From Elusimicrobia bacterium GWD2_63_28 (GTDB lineage: Bacteria; Elusimicrobiota; Elusimicrobia; Elusimicrobiales; UBA9959): 64,000 nucleotides of DNA. The notes beneath the pieces were generated by a model. That model was not told the DNA's origin. It saw nothing but the letters and a program-made list of their open reading frames with translations, and made no database searches. Below, piece after piece: positions 30,739 through 40,010 of the stretch; the first letter of the stretch is position 1, and each line of letters opens with the position of its first letter. The stretch is from NCBI GenBank assembly GCA_001799895.1, contig MGUI01000004.1, positions 84,961-148,960 on the forward strand, given 5' to 3'. The translations under genes and the position numbers were made by a program.

Positions 30739-32181
30739 ATGAAAAAGACCGCCAAGAAACCCGCCGCTAAGACTTCCAGCCTCACCTACGCCACCAAGAA
30801 CGGCTACGAAAAGATCTCCCCCGCCGAACTGAAGCACTGCGAGGAGGTCAACCAGGCCTACCTGCAGTACATCACCAAGGCCAAGACCGAACGCGAAGCC
30901 AGCGACGAGGCCATCCTGCTCCTCGAGGCCGCCGGCTTCAAGGATATGCGCCAGTATGAGAAGACCGGCACCAGGCTGGTCCCGGGCGACAAGGTTTACC
31001 GCTGCAGCGAGGGCAAGACCCTGATGGCCGTGGTGGTGGGCAAAAAACCGCTCGCCGACGGCATGCACATCGTCGGCGGCCACACCGACGCCCCCCGCAT
31101 CGACCTCAAGCAGAACCCGCTCTACGAGAATTCCGAACTGGCCCTGTTCGACACCCATTATTACGGCGGCATCAAGAAGTACCAGTGGGTCACCATCCCG
31201 CTGGCGCTGCACGGCGTGTTCGTAAAGCCCGACGGCAAGAAAGTGAAGATCGCCATCGGCGAGGACCCTTCCGACCCGGTGCTCTGCATCACCGACCTGC
31301 TGCCTCACCTGGCGGCCGACCAGTACAAGAAGACCATCGGCGACGCGATAACCGGCGAGGGCCTGGACGTGCTGGCCGGTTCCATCCCCTCCTCCGACAA
31401 GGACAAGAAGGAAAAGGTCAAACACAACATCCTCTCCATCCTCAACAAGAAATACGGCGTCACCGAGGCCGACTTCCTCTCGGCCGAGCTGGAGCTGGTG
31501 CCCGCCGCCGCGCCGCGCGAGGCCGGCCTGGACCGCTCCATGATCCTGGGCTACGGCCACGACGACCGCGTCTGCGCCTGGACCGGCCTGCGGGCCATCC
31601 TCGACCTCAAGGGCACGCCCGAGTACACCTCGTGCGTGCTGCTCTGCGACAAGGAGGAGATCGGCTCCGTCGGCGCCACCGGCATGGCCTCGAACCTTTT
31701 CGAGAACGCTTCCGCGGAGCTACTCAACCTCACCACCGACTCCTACAGCGAGCTGACCCTCAAGCGCGCGCTGCACAACAGCTGGATGCTGTCGGCCGAC
31801 GTCAACGCCCTGTTCGACCCGATGTTCCCCACGGTCTCCGACAAGCGCAACACGCCGCTCATCAACCACGGCGTCTGCGTGACCAAGTTCACCGGCAGCC
31901 GCGGCAAGTCGGGCTCGTCCGACGCCAGCGCCGAGTTCATGGCGCATATCCGCCGCATCTTCGATAAGAACGGCGTGGTCTGGCAGACCGGCGAGCTGGG
32001 CAAGGTGGACCAGGGCGGCGGCGGCACCATAGCGCAGTTCATGGCCCGCTACGGCATGCAGGTGGTGGACTGCGGCGTGGGCCTGTTCTCCATGCACGCC
32101 CCGATGGAGCTGGCCGGCAAGCTCGACATCTTCATGGCCTACAAGGGCTACCTGGCCTTCCTCAAGGACGGCCGCAAATAA
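30739..32181 (+). CDS. M18 family aspartyl aminopeptidase
   Basis: 480 residues. Metal ligands and family blocks: VGGHTDAPRIDLKQNP, YGHDDRVCAWTG, CDKEEIGSVGATGM, and a C-terminal QGGGGTIAQFMARYG with FSMHAPMEL. M18 enzymes are large cytoplasmic, tetrahedral, zinc-dependent aminopeptidases that remove acidic N-terminal residues. There is no signal peptide. GGAGG lies 6 nt before the ATG. The gene ends with a GC-rich hairpin before the asparaginase-like gene. Confidence 0.92.
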   Translation: MKKTAKKPAAKTSSLTYATKNGYEKISPAELKHCEEVNQAYLQYITKAKTEREASDEAILLLEAAGFKDMRQYEKTGTRLVPGDKVYRCSEGKTLMAVVVGKKPLADGMHIVGGHTDAPRIDLKQNPLYENSELALFDTHYYGGIKKYQWVTIPLALHGVFVKPDGKKVKIAIGEDPSDPVLCITDLLPHLAADQYKKTIGDAITGEGLDVLAGSIPSSDKDKKEKVKHNILSILNKKYGVTEADFLSAELELVPAAAPREAGLDRSMILGYGHDDRVCAWTGLRAILDLKGTPEYTSCVLLCDKEEIGSVGATGMASNLFENASAELLNLTTDSYSELTLKRALHNSWMLSADVNALFDPMFPTVSDKRNTPLINHGVCVTKFTGSRGKSGSSDASAEFMAHIRRIFDKNGVVWQTGELGKVDQGGGGTIAQFMARYGMQVVDCGVGLFSMHAPMELAGKLDIFMAYKGYLAFLKDGRK

Positions 32182-32192
32182 TAGGCGCAGGC

Positions 32193-32219
32193 AAGCCGGG
32201 GCCCCGGGGCCCCGGCTTT
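32193..32219 (+). terminator. GC-rich hairpin after the M18 gene
   Basis: AAGCCGGGGCC pairs with GGCCCCGGCTT over 32193-32218. Only TTTC follows, so it is a weak terminator or attenuator before the asparaginase-like gene at 32226. Confidence 0.6.
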
Positions 32220-32225
32220 CAACCT

Positions 32226-32714
32226 ATGACGATAAAACTACTTATTACCGGCGGCACCTTCGACAAGGAATATAACGAGCTCAACGGCTCGCTGTTCTTC
32301 CGCAAGACGCACCTCTACGAGATGCTCAAGCTGGGCCGCTCGCGCGTGCCGGTAAAGGTCAAGACGCTGATGATGATAGACAGCCTCTACATGACGGCCG
32401 CGCACCGCCGCAAGGTGCTGAAGGAATGCCTGGCCTCCAGGGAGAAGCACATAGTAGTCACCCACGGCACCGACACCATGCCGGAAACCGCCCGCCTGCT
32501 CGGGGCCGGCATAAAGGACAAGACCGTGGTGCTCACCGGCGCCATGGTGCCCTACAAGTTCGGCTCCTCCGACGGCATGTTCAACCTGGGCTCGGCCTTC
32601 TCTTTCGCGCAGACGCTGCCCCCGGGCGTTTACATCGCCATGAACGGCAGGTATTTCAACTGGTACAACGTGCGCAAGAATAAGGCCAAGGGCGAGTTCG
32701 AGGAAGCCAAGTAA
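32226..32714 (+). CDS. Single-domain asparaginase-like protein
   Basis: 162 residues, about half a normal L-asparaginase. The N-terminal catalytic half is complete: LLITGGTFDKEYNE with the nucleophile Thr, THGTDTMPETA with the second Thr and Asp, and VVLTGAMVPYKFGSSD. The C-terminal domain that closes the active site is absent, without any frameshift; the sequence ends cleanly and a terminator follows. Short asparaginase-domain proteins occur in other bacteria and have no proven reaction. No ribosome binding site is clear before the ATG. Confidence 0.82.
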   Translation: MTIKLLITGGTFDKEYNELNGSLFFRKTHLYEMLKLGRSRVPVKVKTLMMIDSLYMTAAHRRKVLKECLASREKHIVVTHGTDTMPETARLLGAGIKDKTVVLTGAMVPYKFGSSDGMFNLGSAFSFAQTLPPGVYIAMNGRYFNWYNVRKNKAKGEFEEAK

Positions 32715-32730
32715 GGCCGCCTGCTAAAAC

Positions 32731-32758
32731 AAAAAACCCGGGACAGCCCGGGTTTTTT
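32731..32758. terminator. Bidirectional terminator
   Basis: AACCCGGG pairs with CCCGGGTT around ACAG (32735-32754), with an A-run before and T-run after. It ends the plus-strand asparaginase-like gene and the minus-strand apbE gene. Confidence 0.88.
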
Positions 32759-32777
32759 ATTTCCCGCCTGCGGGCGG

Positions 32778-33785
32778 TCAGAACAGGCTCTTGTCCTTCT
32801 CCCAGCGGGCCGGGCCCGCTTCGTTGAGCAGCAGCGTCTCTTTGCCCGAGCCGTCTATCCAGACGGCGGCGGCCCCCTTCATCCCGGACAGCAGGCCGAA
32901 GGCCTTCTCCCTGCCCATCACGGCCAGCACGGCCGAGGGCAGGAAGTCGTCGCTCTCCAGGCTCGGGAAATACACCACCAGGCTGGAGAAATCGTCCAGC
33001 GGGTAGCCAGTCTTCAGGTCCAGGATATGCGAGTAAAGCTTGCCCTCGATCTGCACGAAATGCTCCCGGCCCGACGAGGACATGACGACCCCCTCGTCGA
33101 AAAGCAGCTTGCCGAAGGCCTTGTCCTCCTTGAAAGGGTCCTTTACCTCGTATTCCCAGTTCTTCTTGCCGTAGGACAGCATGTTGCTGCCCAGGCGCAG
33201 TTCCACGGCATAAGCCGGGGCCAGGTCGCGCAGCAGTTTGGCCGCGCGCACGAAGCAGTAGCCCCGCAGCACGCCCCCCATGTTGATCTGCACCGGCTTG
33301 CTGAAGCGCACCTGCTTGCGGGCCGCGTCCACCTGCACGTAGTTGGAGCCCATGTTGGAAAGGGCCTTGGCGATCTCTTCTTTGGCGGGCATCTTCTTCG
33401 TGGAGGCGGCCTCTTTCCATACCGGCCACAGGGGCGCGAAGGTAACGTCGAAAGCCCCCCCGGTCAGGCGGTAATAATCCAGCGAGAGCTGGAGCAGGCG
33501 CAGGAACTCGTCGTCCACCTTTACCCACTCGCCGTAGGCCTTCTTGTTGACCACCGAGGTCAGGCTGTAGGGATCGCTGAAACTGAACTCCCCGGAAATG
33601 CGGTTCCACTCGGCGAACACCGCGTCCGCTATCTCTTTGCCGGCGGCCTCGTCCGCGCCGTAAACCATCACCTGGGCCGGCACGTTCATTATGAAGGTCG
33701 ACTGTTTGTAGGCGGCGTCCTGCCTGCCGCAGCCGGCAAACAGGGCGGCGACCGCGGCAAAAGCTGTTAAAGCGTGTCTTCTCAC
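32778..33785 (-). CDS. apbE: FAD:protein FMN transferase, lipoprotein (ApbE)
   Basis: 335 residues. Signal peptide with a lipobox-like FAGC at residues 17-20. ApbE blocks are present: TGGAFDVTFAPLWPVW, an INMGGVLRGY in place of the usual DLGGIAKGY, LRLGSNMLSYG, and HILDLKTGYPL. ApbE attaches FMN to a threonine of membrane electron-transfer proteins (Nqr, Rnf and relatives) on the outer side of the inner membrane. No target gene is in this window. The start is a GTG at 33785, preceded by AGGGGGAG; an upstream ATG would give an N-terminus that does not fit a signal peptide. Confidence 0.87.
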   Translation of the reverse strand: MRRHALTAFAAVAALFAGCGRQDAAYKQSTFIMNVPAQVMVYGADEAAGKEIADAVFAEWNRISGEFSFSDPYSLTSVVNKKAYGEWVKVDDEFLRLLQLSLDYYRLTGGAFDVTFAPLWPVWKEAASTKKMPAKEEIAKALSNMGSNYVQVDAARKQVRFSKPVQINMGGVLRGYCFVRAAKLLRDLAPAYAVELRLGSNMLSYGKKNWEYEVKDPFKEDKAFGKLLFDEGVVMSSSGREHFVQIEGKLYSHILDLKTGYPLDDFSSLVVYFPSLESDDFLPSAVLAVMGREKAFGLLSGMKGAAAVWIDGSGKETLLLNEAGPARWEKDKSLF

Positions 33786-33899
33786 GAGTCTCCCCCTTGC
33801 TGTCTTAAGGAGTAAGTTACATATTTTTATGGGCGACTTCAATAGTGGCTTACGGATATTCATTTTTTGTATCCTTTAAAAAACAGCGGGAGGACTCAC

Positions 33900-35474
33900 A
33901 TGAACAGGCTTTTAATTTCCTTCGCCCTCGTAGCGGCGCTCTGCGGCGGAGCCGCGGCCCAGTCCCTGGAAAAACTGGCCGGCAAACTGTCGGCCGGCGT
34001 CAAGGACCGCCCCTCCATAAAGCTGGCGGTCATGGAATTCCCCTACGCCGGCGGCAAGACCTCGGAGGGCCCGGTAGTGGTGCAGGAACGCCTCATCACC
34101 GCGCTGGCCCAGAACAAGAAGATCATCCTCATCGAGCGCGGCCTGCTGAAAAAGGTTATGGGAGAGCTGAACCTGCAGGCTTCCGGCGCTTTCGACGACG
34201 AGACCGTCAAGAAGCTGGGCAAGATGCTGGGCGCCGACGCCATAGTGACCGGCACCCTCAACGACCTCAAGGCAAGCAAGACCGAGATCAATGCCCGCGT
34301 GGTAGAGACCGAGACGGCGAAGATCCTGTCCGCGGCCTCGCAGGCCGTAAAGAAAACCTGGAAGGATACCGGGGCCGCCGCCGTGAACGACCCGGTCAAG
34401 CCGCCGCAGGATTTCGGCGCCAAGCCCCTGGTGCAGGTGGCCGTGCTGCTCGACACCTCCGGTTCCATGGACGGCCTTATCAACCAGGCCCGCACGCAGC
34501 TCTGGAAGATCGTCAACGAGCTGGTCACCGCGGAAAAAAGCGGCTCCAGGCCCATGATAGAAGTGGCCCTCTACGAATACGGCAACTCGGGCCTGTCCCA
34601 GCAGACCGGCTGGCTGCGGCAGGTAATGCCCTTCACGACCGACCTGGACGCCGTGTCGCGGGAACTTTTTTCGCTGCGCACCAACGGCGGCGACGAATTC
34701 TGCGGCCAGGCCATAGCCGCGGCCGTGAGAGAGCTCAGGTGGAGCGCCAAATCCGACGTCTACAAGGCCATCTTCATAGCCGGCAACGAGCCCTTCACCC
34801 AGGGCCCGGTGCCGTTCCAGGACGCCGTCGCCAAGGCCAAGGCGAAGAACATCTTCGTCAACACCATTTATTGCGGCCCCCGCCAGCAGGGCCTCGCCAC
34901 GCAGTGGAAGACCGGCGCCGACCTGGCCGAAGGCGACTTCAGCAACATAGACCAGGACACGCAGGTCTTCACCGTGACGGCCCCGCAGGACGACCGGATA
35001 GCGCAGCTCAGCGCCCGGCTTGACGACACCTACGTGGGCTACGGCGCGGGCGCAAGCAACAAGATCGCCGCGAAGCGCGGCGCCTACGGCTCCGCTAAAA
35101 GCGCCGGCGGCGCCGTGCTGGCGGAACGCGCGGCTTTCCAGGCCGCGGCGGCCCCCGCGCAGACGGCCGCGGACGCTTCATGGGACGCCGTCTCGGCCAT
35201 CGAGAGCGGCGCGATGAAGAAGGAAGACCTCAAGGCGGAGCAGTTCCCCGAGGAGATGCAGAAGATGGACCAGGCGGCGCGCAATAAGTTCCTCGACGAG
35301 AAGCTGGCAGAGCGCAAGCGCATCAAGGACGAGATCAACGCCCTGCAGGCCCAGCGCAAAGCCTATATCGCGGCCGAGGAAAAGAAATCCGCCGGGGCCT
35401 CCACCCTGGACAAGGCCATGATAGACTCCATACGCAAACAGGCCACGCAGCGCGGCTACAAATTCCAGAAGTGA
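33900..35474 (+). CDS. Secreted FlgO/CsgG-like - VWA fusion protein
   Basis: 524 residues. Signal peptide about 1-20. Residues about 35-150 resemble the FlgO/LpoB/CsgG-type curli-pole fold (VVVQERLITALAQNKKI, LIERGLLKKVMGELNLQ, LGADAIVTGTL). A von Willebrand A domain follows (about 178-360) with the metal site DTSGSMDG and a later TNGGDEF. The last 150 residues are charged and helical. VWA domains bind partners through a metal ion. The ATG at 33900 has GGGAGGA upstream. The next gene (GH3) overlaps its stop by 4 nt. A cell-envelope scaffold role is inferred. Confidence 0.8.
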   Translation: MNRLLISFALVAALCGGAAAQSLEKLAGKLSAGVKDRPSIKLAVMEFPYAGGKTSEGPVVVQERLITALAQNKKIILIERGLLKKVMGELNLQASGAFDDETVKKLGKMLGADAIVTGTLNDLKASKTEINARVVETETAKILSAASQAVKKTWKDTGAAAVNDPVKPPQDFGAKPLVQVAVLLDTSGSMDGLINQARTQLWKIVNELVTAEKSGSRPMIEVALYEYGNSGLSQQTGWLRQVMPFTTDLDAVSRELFSLRTNGGDEFCGQAIAAAVRELRWSAKSDVYKAIFIAGNEPFTQGPVPFQDAVAKAKAKNIFVNTIYCGPRQQGLATQWKTGADLAEGDFSNIDQDTQVFTVTAPQDDRIAQLSARLDDTYVGYGAGASNKIAAKRGAYGSAKSAGGAVLAERAAFQAAAAPAQTAADASWDAVSAIESGAMKKEDLKAEQFPEEMQKMDQAARNKFLDEKLAERKRIKDEINALQAQRKAYIAAEEKKSAGASTLDKAMIDSIRKQATQRGYKFQK

Positions 35475-37102
35475 CACGATCACAGGCGCGTCAGGCGGCA
35501 GGCAAGCACGCCCGCATAGCGGGCGCTTTCCTGTTTGCCGCCCTGGCGCTGCCCGCGGCCGCCGCGGCCGAGCCCTCCCTGGAGGAAAAAGCTTCACAAC
35601 TGCTGATAATCTCCGCCGAAGCCTCGGACATCTCGGCCGCCACCGCGGCCGCCAAAGCGGGCCTGGGCGGGGTGCAGCTGCAGTGGGGGTCCTACTCCCT
35701 GGAGGAAACCCGCCGCCTTACCGACGAGCTGCAGGCCGCCGCCGGCGAGTCCGGCGAGAAAACGCCGCTCTTCATCGCGGTGGACTACGAAGGCGGCAGC
35801 GTCTACGTGCCCACCACGCTGGGCCTGCTGGAGCTGCCCACCAACATGATGCTGGGCGCGGCCGCCGACGAGAACGGCACGGCTTCCCTCTTCTACCTGG
35901 CCGGCAAGGAACTCCGCCGGGCCGGCATCAACATGGCCTTCGGCCCCGTGCTGGACATCAACACCAACCCTAAGAACCCCATCATCGGCATCCGCTCGCT
36001 GGGCTCCGACCCGGCCGAAGCGTCCCGGCTCGGCGGCGCCATCATCAACGGGCTGAAGGCCGCCGGCGTGATAGCCGTGGGCAAACATTTTCCCGGCCAC
36101 GGCGCGGCCGAAAAGGATTCTCACAAGACCCTGCCGGAGATCTCGCTCTCCACCGCCCAACTGCACGCCACGCACCTCGTTCCCTTTAAGGCCGCGGCCG
36201 CGCTGGGCATCCCCGCCATAATGACGGCCCATATCCGCTACCCGGCGCTGGACCCCGCCAACCCGGCCACGCTTTCGCGGGCCGTGCTGGCCGGCCTGCT
36301 GAAAAAAGACCTCGGCTACGGCGGGCTGGTCATAACCGACAGCCTGGACATGAAGGCCATCACCTCGCGCCTGCCCATACACCGGGCGGCCGCGGCCGCG
36401 CTGAAGGCCGGGGCCGACGTCCTGCTGATCGGCCGGGCCGACCCCGCCAGGGCGGCCAAGGAAATAGCCAGGCAGGTGCGCGCCGGGACCATAAACGAAA
36501 CCCGCCTCAACGACGCCTACCACAAGGTGCTCGCCGCCAAGCGGGCCGCCGGGCTGTTCAACCCGCCGGAAACCCCCTCGCCCTTCGACAAGGCCTACCT
36601 GGAGATCACCGGCGGTCTTTCCCGCCGGGCCGCCACCCTGGTGCGCAACTCCGGCCTGATCCCGCTGCCGAAGGACAAGAAGATCGCCGTCATCATCTTC
36701 TCCCCCCAGCGCTTCGCCGGCAACGCGCTGGAGCTTTACCGGACGCTGCGCGAGAACGGCTACCAGGCCAGCCAGTATTTCTTCGACATCGGCGTGAAGC
36801 GGGGCGAGCTGAAGAAGCTCACCGAAGCCGCCGCCGGGGCCGACCTGCTGGTGCTCGGCAGCTTCCAGTGGACGGGCGTTCAGAACGCCAGCCAGCGCGA
36901 CGCCATAAACATCCTCATCAACTACGGCAAGCCCTCCGTGCTGCTCAGCCTGATGAACCCCTACGACATCCCCTCCTACCCGGGCGCCTCCGCCGTCATA
37001 GCCCTCTACGGCATGACGGCCCCGTCGATGGCCGCGGCCGGGGAGATCCTGTCGGGCCAGCTGGCGCCTTCGGGCAGGCTGCCCGTGGAACTGCCGAAAT
37101 AA
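35471..37102 (+). CDS. Secreted GH3 beta-N-acetylhexosaminidase (NagZ-like)
   Basis: 543 residues. After a signal peptide ending near residue 32 the GH3 barrel shows GKHFPGHGAAEKDSH with the His/Asp acid-base dyad of NagZ, and VITDSLDMKAIT with the nucleophile Asp. A C-terminal alpha/beta domain follows (to residue 543, LPVELP), which short NagZ enzymes lack. It should release GlcNAc from peptidoglycan or chitin fragments outside the cytoplasm. The start is a GTG overlapping the VWA gene stop (GTGA). It is followed after 3 nt by signal peptidase I. Confidence 0.88.
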   Translation: MTRSQARQAAGKHARIAGAFLFAALALPAAAAAEPSLEEKASQLLIISAEASDISAATAAAKAGLGGVQLQWGSYSLEETRRLTDELQAAAGESGEKTPLFIAVDYEGGSVYVPTTLGLLELPTNMMLGAAADENGTASLFYLAGKELRRAGINMAFGPVLDINTNPKNPIIGIRSLGSDPAEASRLGGAIINGLKAAGVIAVGKHFPGHGAAEKDSHKTLPEISLSTAQLHATHLVPFKAAAALGIPAIMTAHIRYPALDPANPATLSRAVLAGLLKKDLGYGGLVITDSLDMKAITSRLPIHRAAAAALKAGADVLLIGRADPARAAKEIARQVRAGTINETRLNDAYHKVLAAKRAAGLFNPPETPSPFDKAYLEITGGLSRRAATLVRNSGLIPLPKDKKIAVIIFSPQRFAGNALELYRTLRENGYQASQYFFDIGVKRGELKKLTEAAAGADLLVLGSFQWTGVQNASQRDAINILINYGKPSVLLSLMNPYDIPSYPGASAVIALYGMTAPSMAAAGEILSGQLAPSGRLPVELPK

Positions 37103-37105
37103 CGA

Positions 37106-37621
37106 ATGAAACCCTTAAGAACTGCGATCATAGTGGTTGTGACTGTGGCGGCCGCGCTGTTCGTGCGGCGCTGGGTGGCCGCCCCCATAGTGATAGCCAG
37201 CGACTCAATGGCCCCCACCCTGACGCTGGGCCACCACCTGGTCCTCGACCGCGTCACCTACCTGCTGCGGGCCCCGGGCCGCGGCGAGATCGTCTCCTTC
37301 AAGTCCCCGGTCGGGGAAGAGCACGAATCGGTGAAGAGAGTGATAGCGGTCGCCGGCGACACCATCGAGCTGCGCGAGAAGCAGGTTTATCTCAACGGCG
37401 AGCACCAGTACGAACGCTACGCCAATTACACCCGCCCGGCCGAACTGCTGGCGGGCGATACCCTGGGGCCGCTGACGGTCCCGGAAGGGCATCTCTTCGT
37501 GCTCGGCGACAATCGCGACGAGTCCAGGGATTCCGCCTCCTGGAAGGACCCGGCCACCGGCGCCCCGGTGCACTTCTTGTCCCTCTCCGCCGTCACCGGC
37601 AAAGTCCGCGGCGCCTACTGA
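37106..37621 (+). CDS. lepB: Signal peptidase I
   Basis: 171 residues. One N-terminal membrane helix, then the nucleophile serine in IASDSMAPTL, the general-base lysine in VKRVIAVAGDTI, and the box GDNRDESRDS. It is a short S26 protease of the Gram-positive-like type with a single anchor. It removes signal peptides from exported proteins, of which this window has many. It lies 3 nt after the GH3 gene, so it is probably cotranscribed with VWA-GH3. Confidence 0.92.
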   Translation: MKPLRTAIIVVVTVAAALFVRRWVAAPIVIASDSMAPTLTLGHHLVLDRVTYLLRAPGRGEIVSFKSPVGEEHESVKRVIAVAGDTIELREKQVYLNGEHQYERYANYTRPAELLAGDTLGPLTVPEGHLFVLGDNRDESRDSASWKDPATGAPVHFLSLSAVTGKVRGAY

Positions 37622-37641
37622 CAAATATAAATTTGTATAAT
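37621..37641 (+). promoter_or_regulatory. nupC promoter with overlapping palindrome
   Basis: TATAAT (37636-37641) lies 33 bp before the nupC ATG. ACAAAT (37621-37626) and ATTTGT (37631-37636) form an inverted repeat around ATAA touching the -10 hexamer. No -35 element is clear. An operator or a hairpin is inferred. Confidence 0.45.
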
Positions 37642-37673
37642 TCGGATATAACTTCAGCCCCCTAGGAGAGCTC

Positions 37674-38918
37674 ATGTCACCGAAGATAATAGGTTTTTTA
37701 GGTATATTCGTACTGCTGGGCATAGCCTTCGTCTTCAGCAAGAACAGGAAAGCGATAAACTATAAGACCATCATAGCGGGCCTGCTGCTGCAGATCACTT
37801 TCGCCATTATCGTCCTGAAGCTGCCCATCGGCAGGTACTTCTTCTCGGTCATGAACGACATCATAGTCAAACTGCTCTCGTTCTCCGACAAGGGCGCCGA
37901 GTTCGTGTTCGGGTCCCTCGTTTCCAACCCTTCCATGGGCTTCATCTTCGCGGTGCGCGTGCTGCCCACCATCATCTTCGTCTCCTCCATCATGGCGGTG
38001 CTCTACTACCTCGGCATCATGCAGAAAGTGGTGCTCTTCTTCGCCAAGATCATGGCCAAGCTCATGGGCACTTCCGGGGCCGAATCCCTGTCCGCCAGCG
38101 CCAACATCTTCGTGGGCCAGACCGAGGCGCCCCTCGTGGTGCGGCCCTACGTGGCAAGCATGACCCAGTCCGAGCTGATGGCCATCATGACCGGCGGCAT
38201 GGCCACCATCTCCGGCGGCATCATGGCCGCCTACGTGGGCCTGCTCGTGGAGTCCATCCCGACTATCGCCGGCCACCTGCTGGCGGCCTCCATCATGGCC
38301 GCCCCCGCGGGCCTGGTCATGGCCAAGATCCTGGTCCCCGAGACCGAGGAGCCCGAGACCAAGGGCATAGTCAAGCTGCAGCTGGAGATAACCGACGCCA
38401 ACGTGATAGACGCCGCGGCCAACGGCTCTTCCGTGGGCATGCAGCTGGCCATCAACGTGGCCGCCTGCCTGGTGGCCTTCATGGCCATCCTGGCGATGGC
38501 CAACTTCCTGCTGGGCTACGGCGCGGGCTTTGTCGGCATAGAAGGCCTCACTTTCGAAAAGATCTTCGGCTGGATCTTCACGCCGCTGGCCTGGGTGATG
38601 GGCGTGCCGTCCGGAGAGGTGCAGCAGGTGGCCAGCTGGATGGGCCAGAAAACCGTGCTGAACGAATTCGTGGCCTACCTGAACATGGCCACCTACCTGA
38701 AGGCCAACCCCGGCGTGATGAGCGAGCGGTCCGTCGCCATGGCCTCCTACGCCCTGTGCGGTTTCGCCAACTTCCTCTCCATCGCCATCCAGATAGGCGG
38801 CATAGGCGCCATGGCGCCCGAGCGGCGCCACGACCTGGCCAAGCTGGGCCTCTACGCCCTGCTGGCCAGCTCACTGGCCGGCTTCCTGTCGGCCACCATA
38901 GCGGGCATCCTCATCTAG
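37674..38918 (+). CDS. nupC: Concentrative nucleoside transporter (NupC/CNT family)
   Basis: 414 residues with about nine membrane segments. The CNT signature is clear: VGQTEAPLVVRPYVASMTQSE and the second repeat with LNEFVAYLNMA, ALCGFANFLSIAIQIGGIGAMAPERR. It takes up nucleosides with protons or sodium. The phosphopentomutase gene at 22.6 kb could act on the sugar phosphates released. The ATG has AGGAG 5 nt upstream. It ends at a bidirectional terminator. Confidence 0.93.
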   Translation: MSPKIIGFLGIFVLLGIAFVFSKNRKAINYKTIIAGLLLQITFAIIVLKLPIGRYFFSVMNDIIVKLLSFSDKGAEFVFGSLVSNPSMGFIFAVRVLPTIIFVSSIMAVLYYLGIMQKVVLFFAKIMAKLMGTSGAESLSASANIFVGQTEAPLVVRPYVASMTQSELMAIMTGGMATISGGIMAAYVGLLVESIPTIAGHLLAASIMAAPAGLVMAKILVPETEEPETKGIVKLQLEITDANVIDAAANGSSVGMQLAINVAACLVAFMAILAMANFLLGYGAGFVGIEGLTFEKIFGWIFTPLAWVMGVPSGEVQQVASWMGQKTVLNEFVAYLNMATYLKANPGVMSERSVAMASYALCGFANFLSIAIQIGGIGAMAPERRHDLAKLGLYALLASSLAGFLSATIAGILI

Positions 38919-38933
38919 GCCGTCTTTGGCAAT

Positions 38934-38964
38934 AAAAAAAGGGCGGAAGGTTCCGCCCTTTTTC
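38934..38964. terminator. Bidirectional terminator
   Basis: GGGCGGAA (38941-38948) pairs with TTCCGCCC (38951-38958), with seven A before and five T after. It separates nupC and the WD40 gene. Confidence 0.9.
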
Positions 38965-38979
38965 TTTTCCCCGCCGGTT

Positions 38980-39909
38980 CTACTTCAGTTTCCAGAGCTT
39001 CACAGTCTTGTCCTTGGAGCCCGAGGCTATGGTCTTGCCGTCGGGCGAAAAGGCCACCGCCTCCACGCTGTCCTCGTGGCCCAGGAATTGCTTCAGGGGG
39101 GCTTTCTGCGCTCCCTGCAGGGCCCAGACCTTAACGCTGTTGTCAGCGCCGCCGCTGGCGATCTTTTTACCGTCCGGTGAGACGGCCACCGCCCTGGCCC
39201 CGCCCGGGTGCGCCGCGAAAGAATTGACCAGCGTCCCGTCGTTAAGGCGCCAGACCTTCACCGCGCCGTCGAGCCCGGCGGAAACGGCGTAATTGCCGTC
39301 TGGGGTGAGCGCCAGCGACCGGACCCCCTCCTTGTGCGCGCTGATCGTCTTCGTGATCTTGCCGTCGTTCATGTTCCAGACGGTGACCGTCCCGTTGCCG
39401 TTGCCCGACGCCACGTAATTGCCGTTGGGCAGCACCCTTAGGGAGTTGGCGCTTTCCACCTGCGCCTTCATGGCCTTATGCACGTCGCCCTCGGGAAAAA
39501 GCCAGATCCCGACGGTGCCGTAGCCGCCGGCCAGCAGGTACTCGCCGCCCGGCGAGTAGCGCACGCTGTAAAGGCTGTGGCTCTGCCCCATCAGGCTCTT
39601 GAAGTTCTTGCCCCCCGGCACGGTCCAGGTCTCTACCGTCTTGCCGTCCACGGAGGCCAGGTAGTCGCCGTCCGGAGAGAAATCCAGGCCCCAGACCTGG
39701 TCCTTGTGGCCGACCAGCAGTTTTTTCAGCTTGCCGGTCTTGACGGTCCAGAGCGCCACGTTGGAGTCCAGCCCTCCGGAAGCCAGGTATTTCCCGTCCG
39801 GCGAGAAGGCCACGCCCTGCACGGCCGCGCTGTGGCCGGCCAAAGTGACCACCGATTGCGCCGCGGCGGGCGCCGCGGCCAAAAGCAGTATCGCAATTAA
39901 ACTTCCCAT
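38980..39909 (-). CDS. Secreted WD40 repeat protein
   Basis: 309 residues. Signal peptide about 1-18. Seven WD40-like repeats fill the rest, each with SPDGKYLASGG-type and VKVWAL-type strands, the last ending VKLWKLK. Seven repeats suffice for one closed propeller. Such proteins bind other proteins; no enzyme domain is present. The ATG at 39909 is preceded by a run of eight G that may serve as ribosome binding site. It is convergent with nupC. Confidence 0.87.
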   Translation of the reverse strand: MGSLIAILLLAAAPAAAQSVVTLAGHSAAVQGVAFSPDGKYLASGGLDSNVALWTVKTGKLKKLLVGHKDQVWGLDFSPDGDYLASVDGKTVETWTVPGGKNFKSLMGQSHSLYSVRYSPGGEYLLAGGYGTVGIWLFPEGDVHKAMKAQVESANSLRVLPNGNYVASGNGNGTVTVWNMNDGKITKTISAHKEGVRSLALTPDGNYAVSAGLDGAVKVWRLNDGTLVNSFAAHPGGARAVAVSPDGKKIASGGADNSVKVWALQGAQKAPLKQFLGHEDSVEAVAFSPDGKTIASGSKDKTVKLWKLK

Positions 39910-40010
39910 ATTCCCCCCCCTGAGCCGGGCCCCGGCCCGGCAGTCCACATTCTACACAATCCGCGGCCCCCGAAAAAAGCGCGGCCCTGAAAATATTCTA
40001 CAATGAACAG

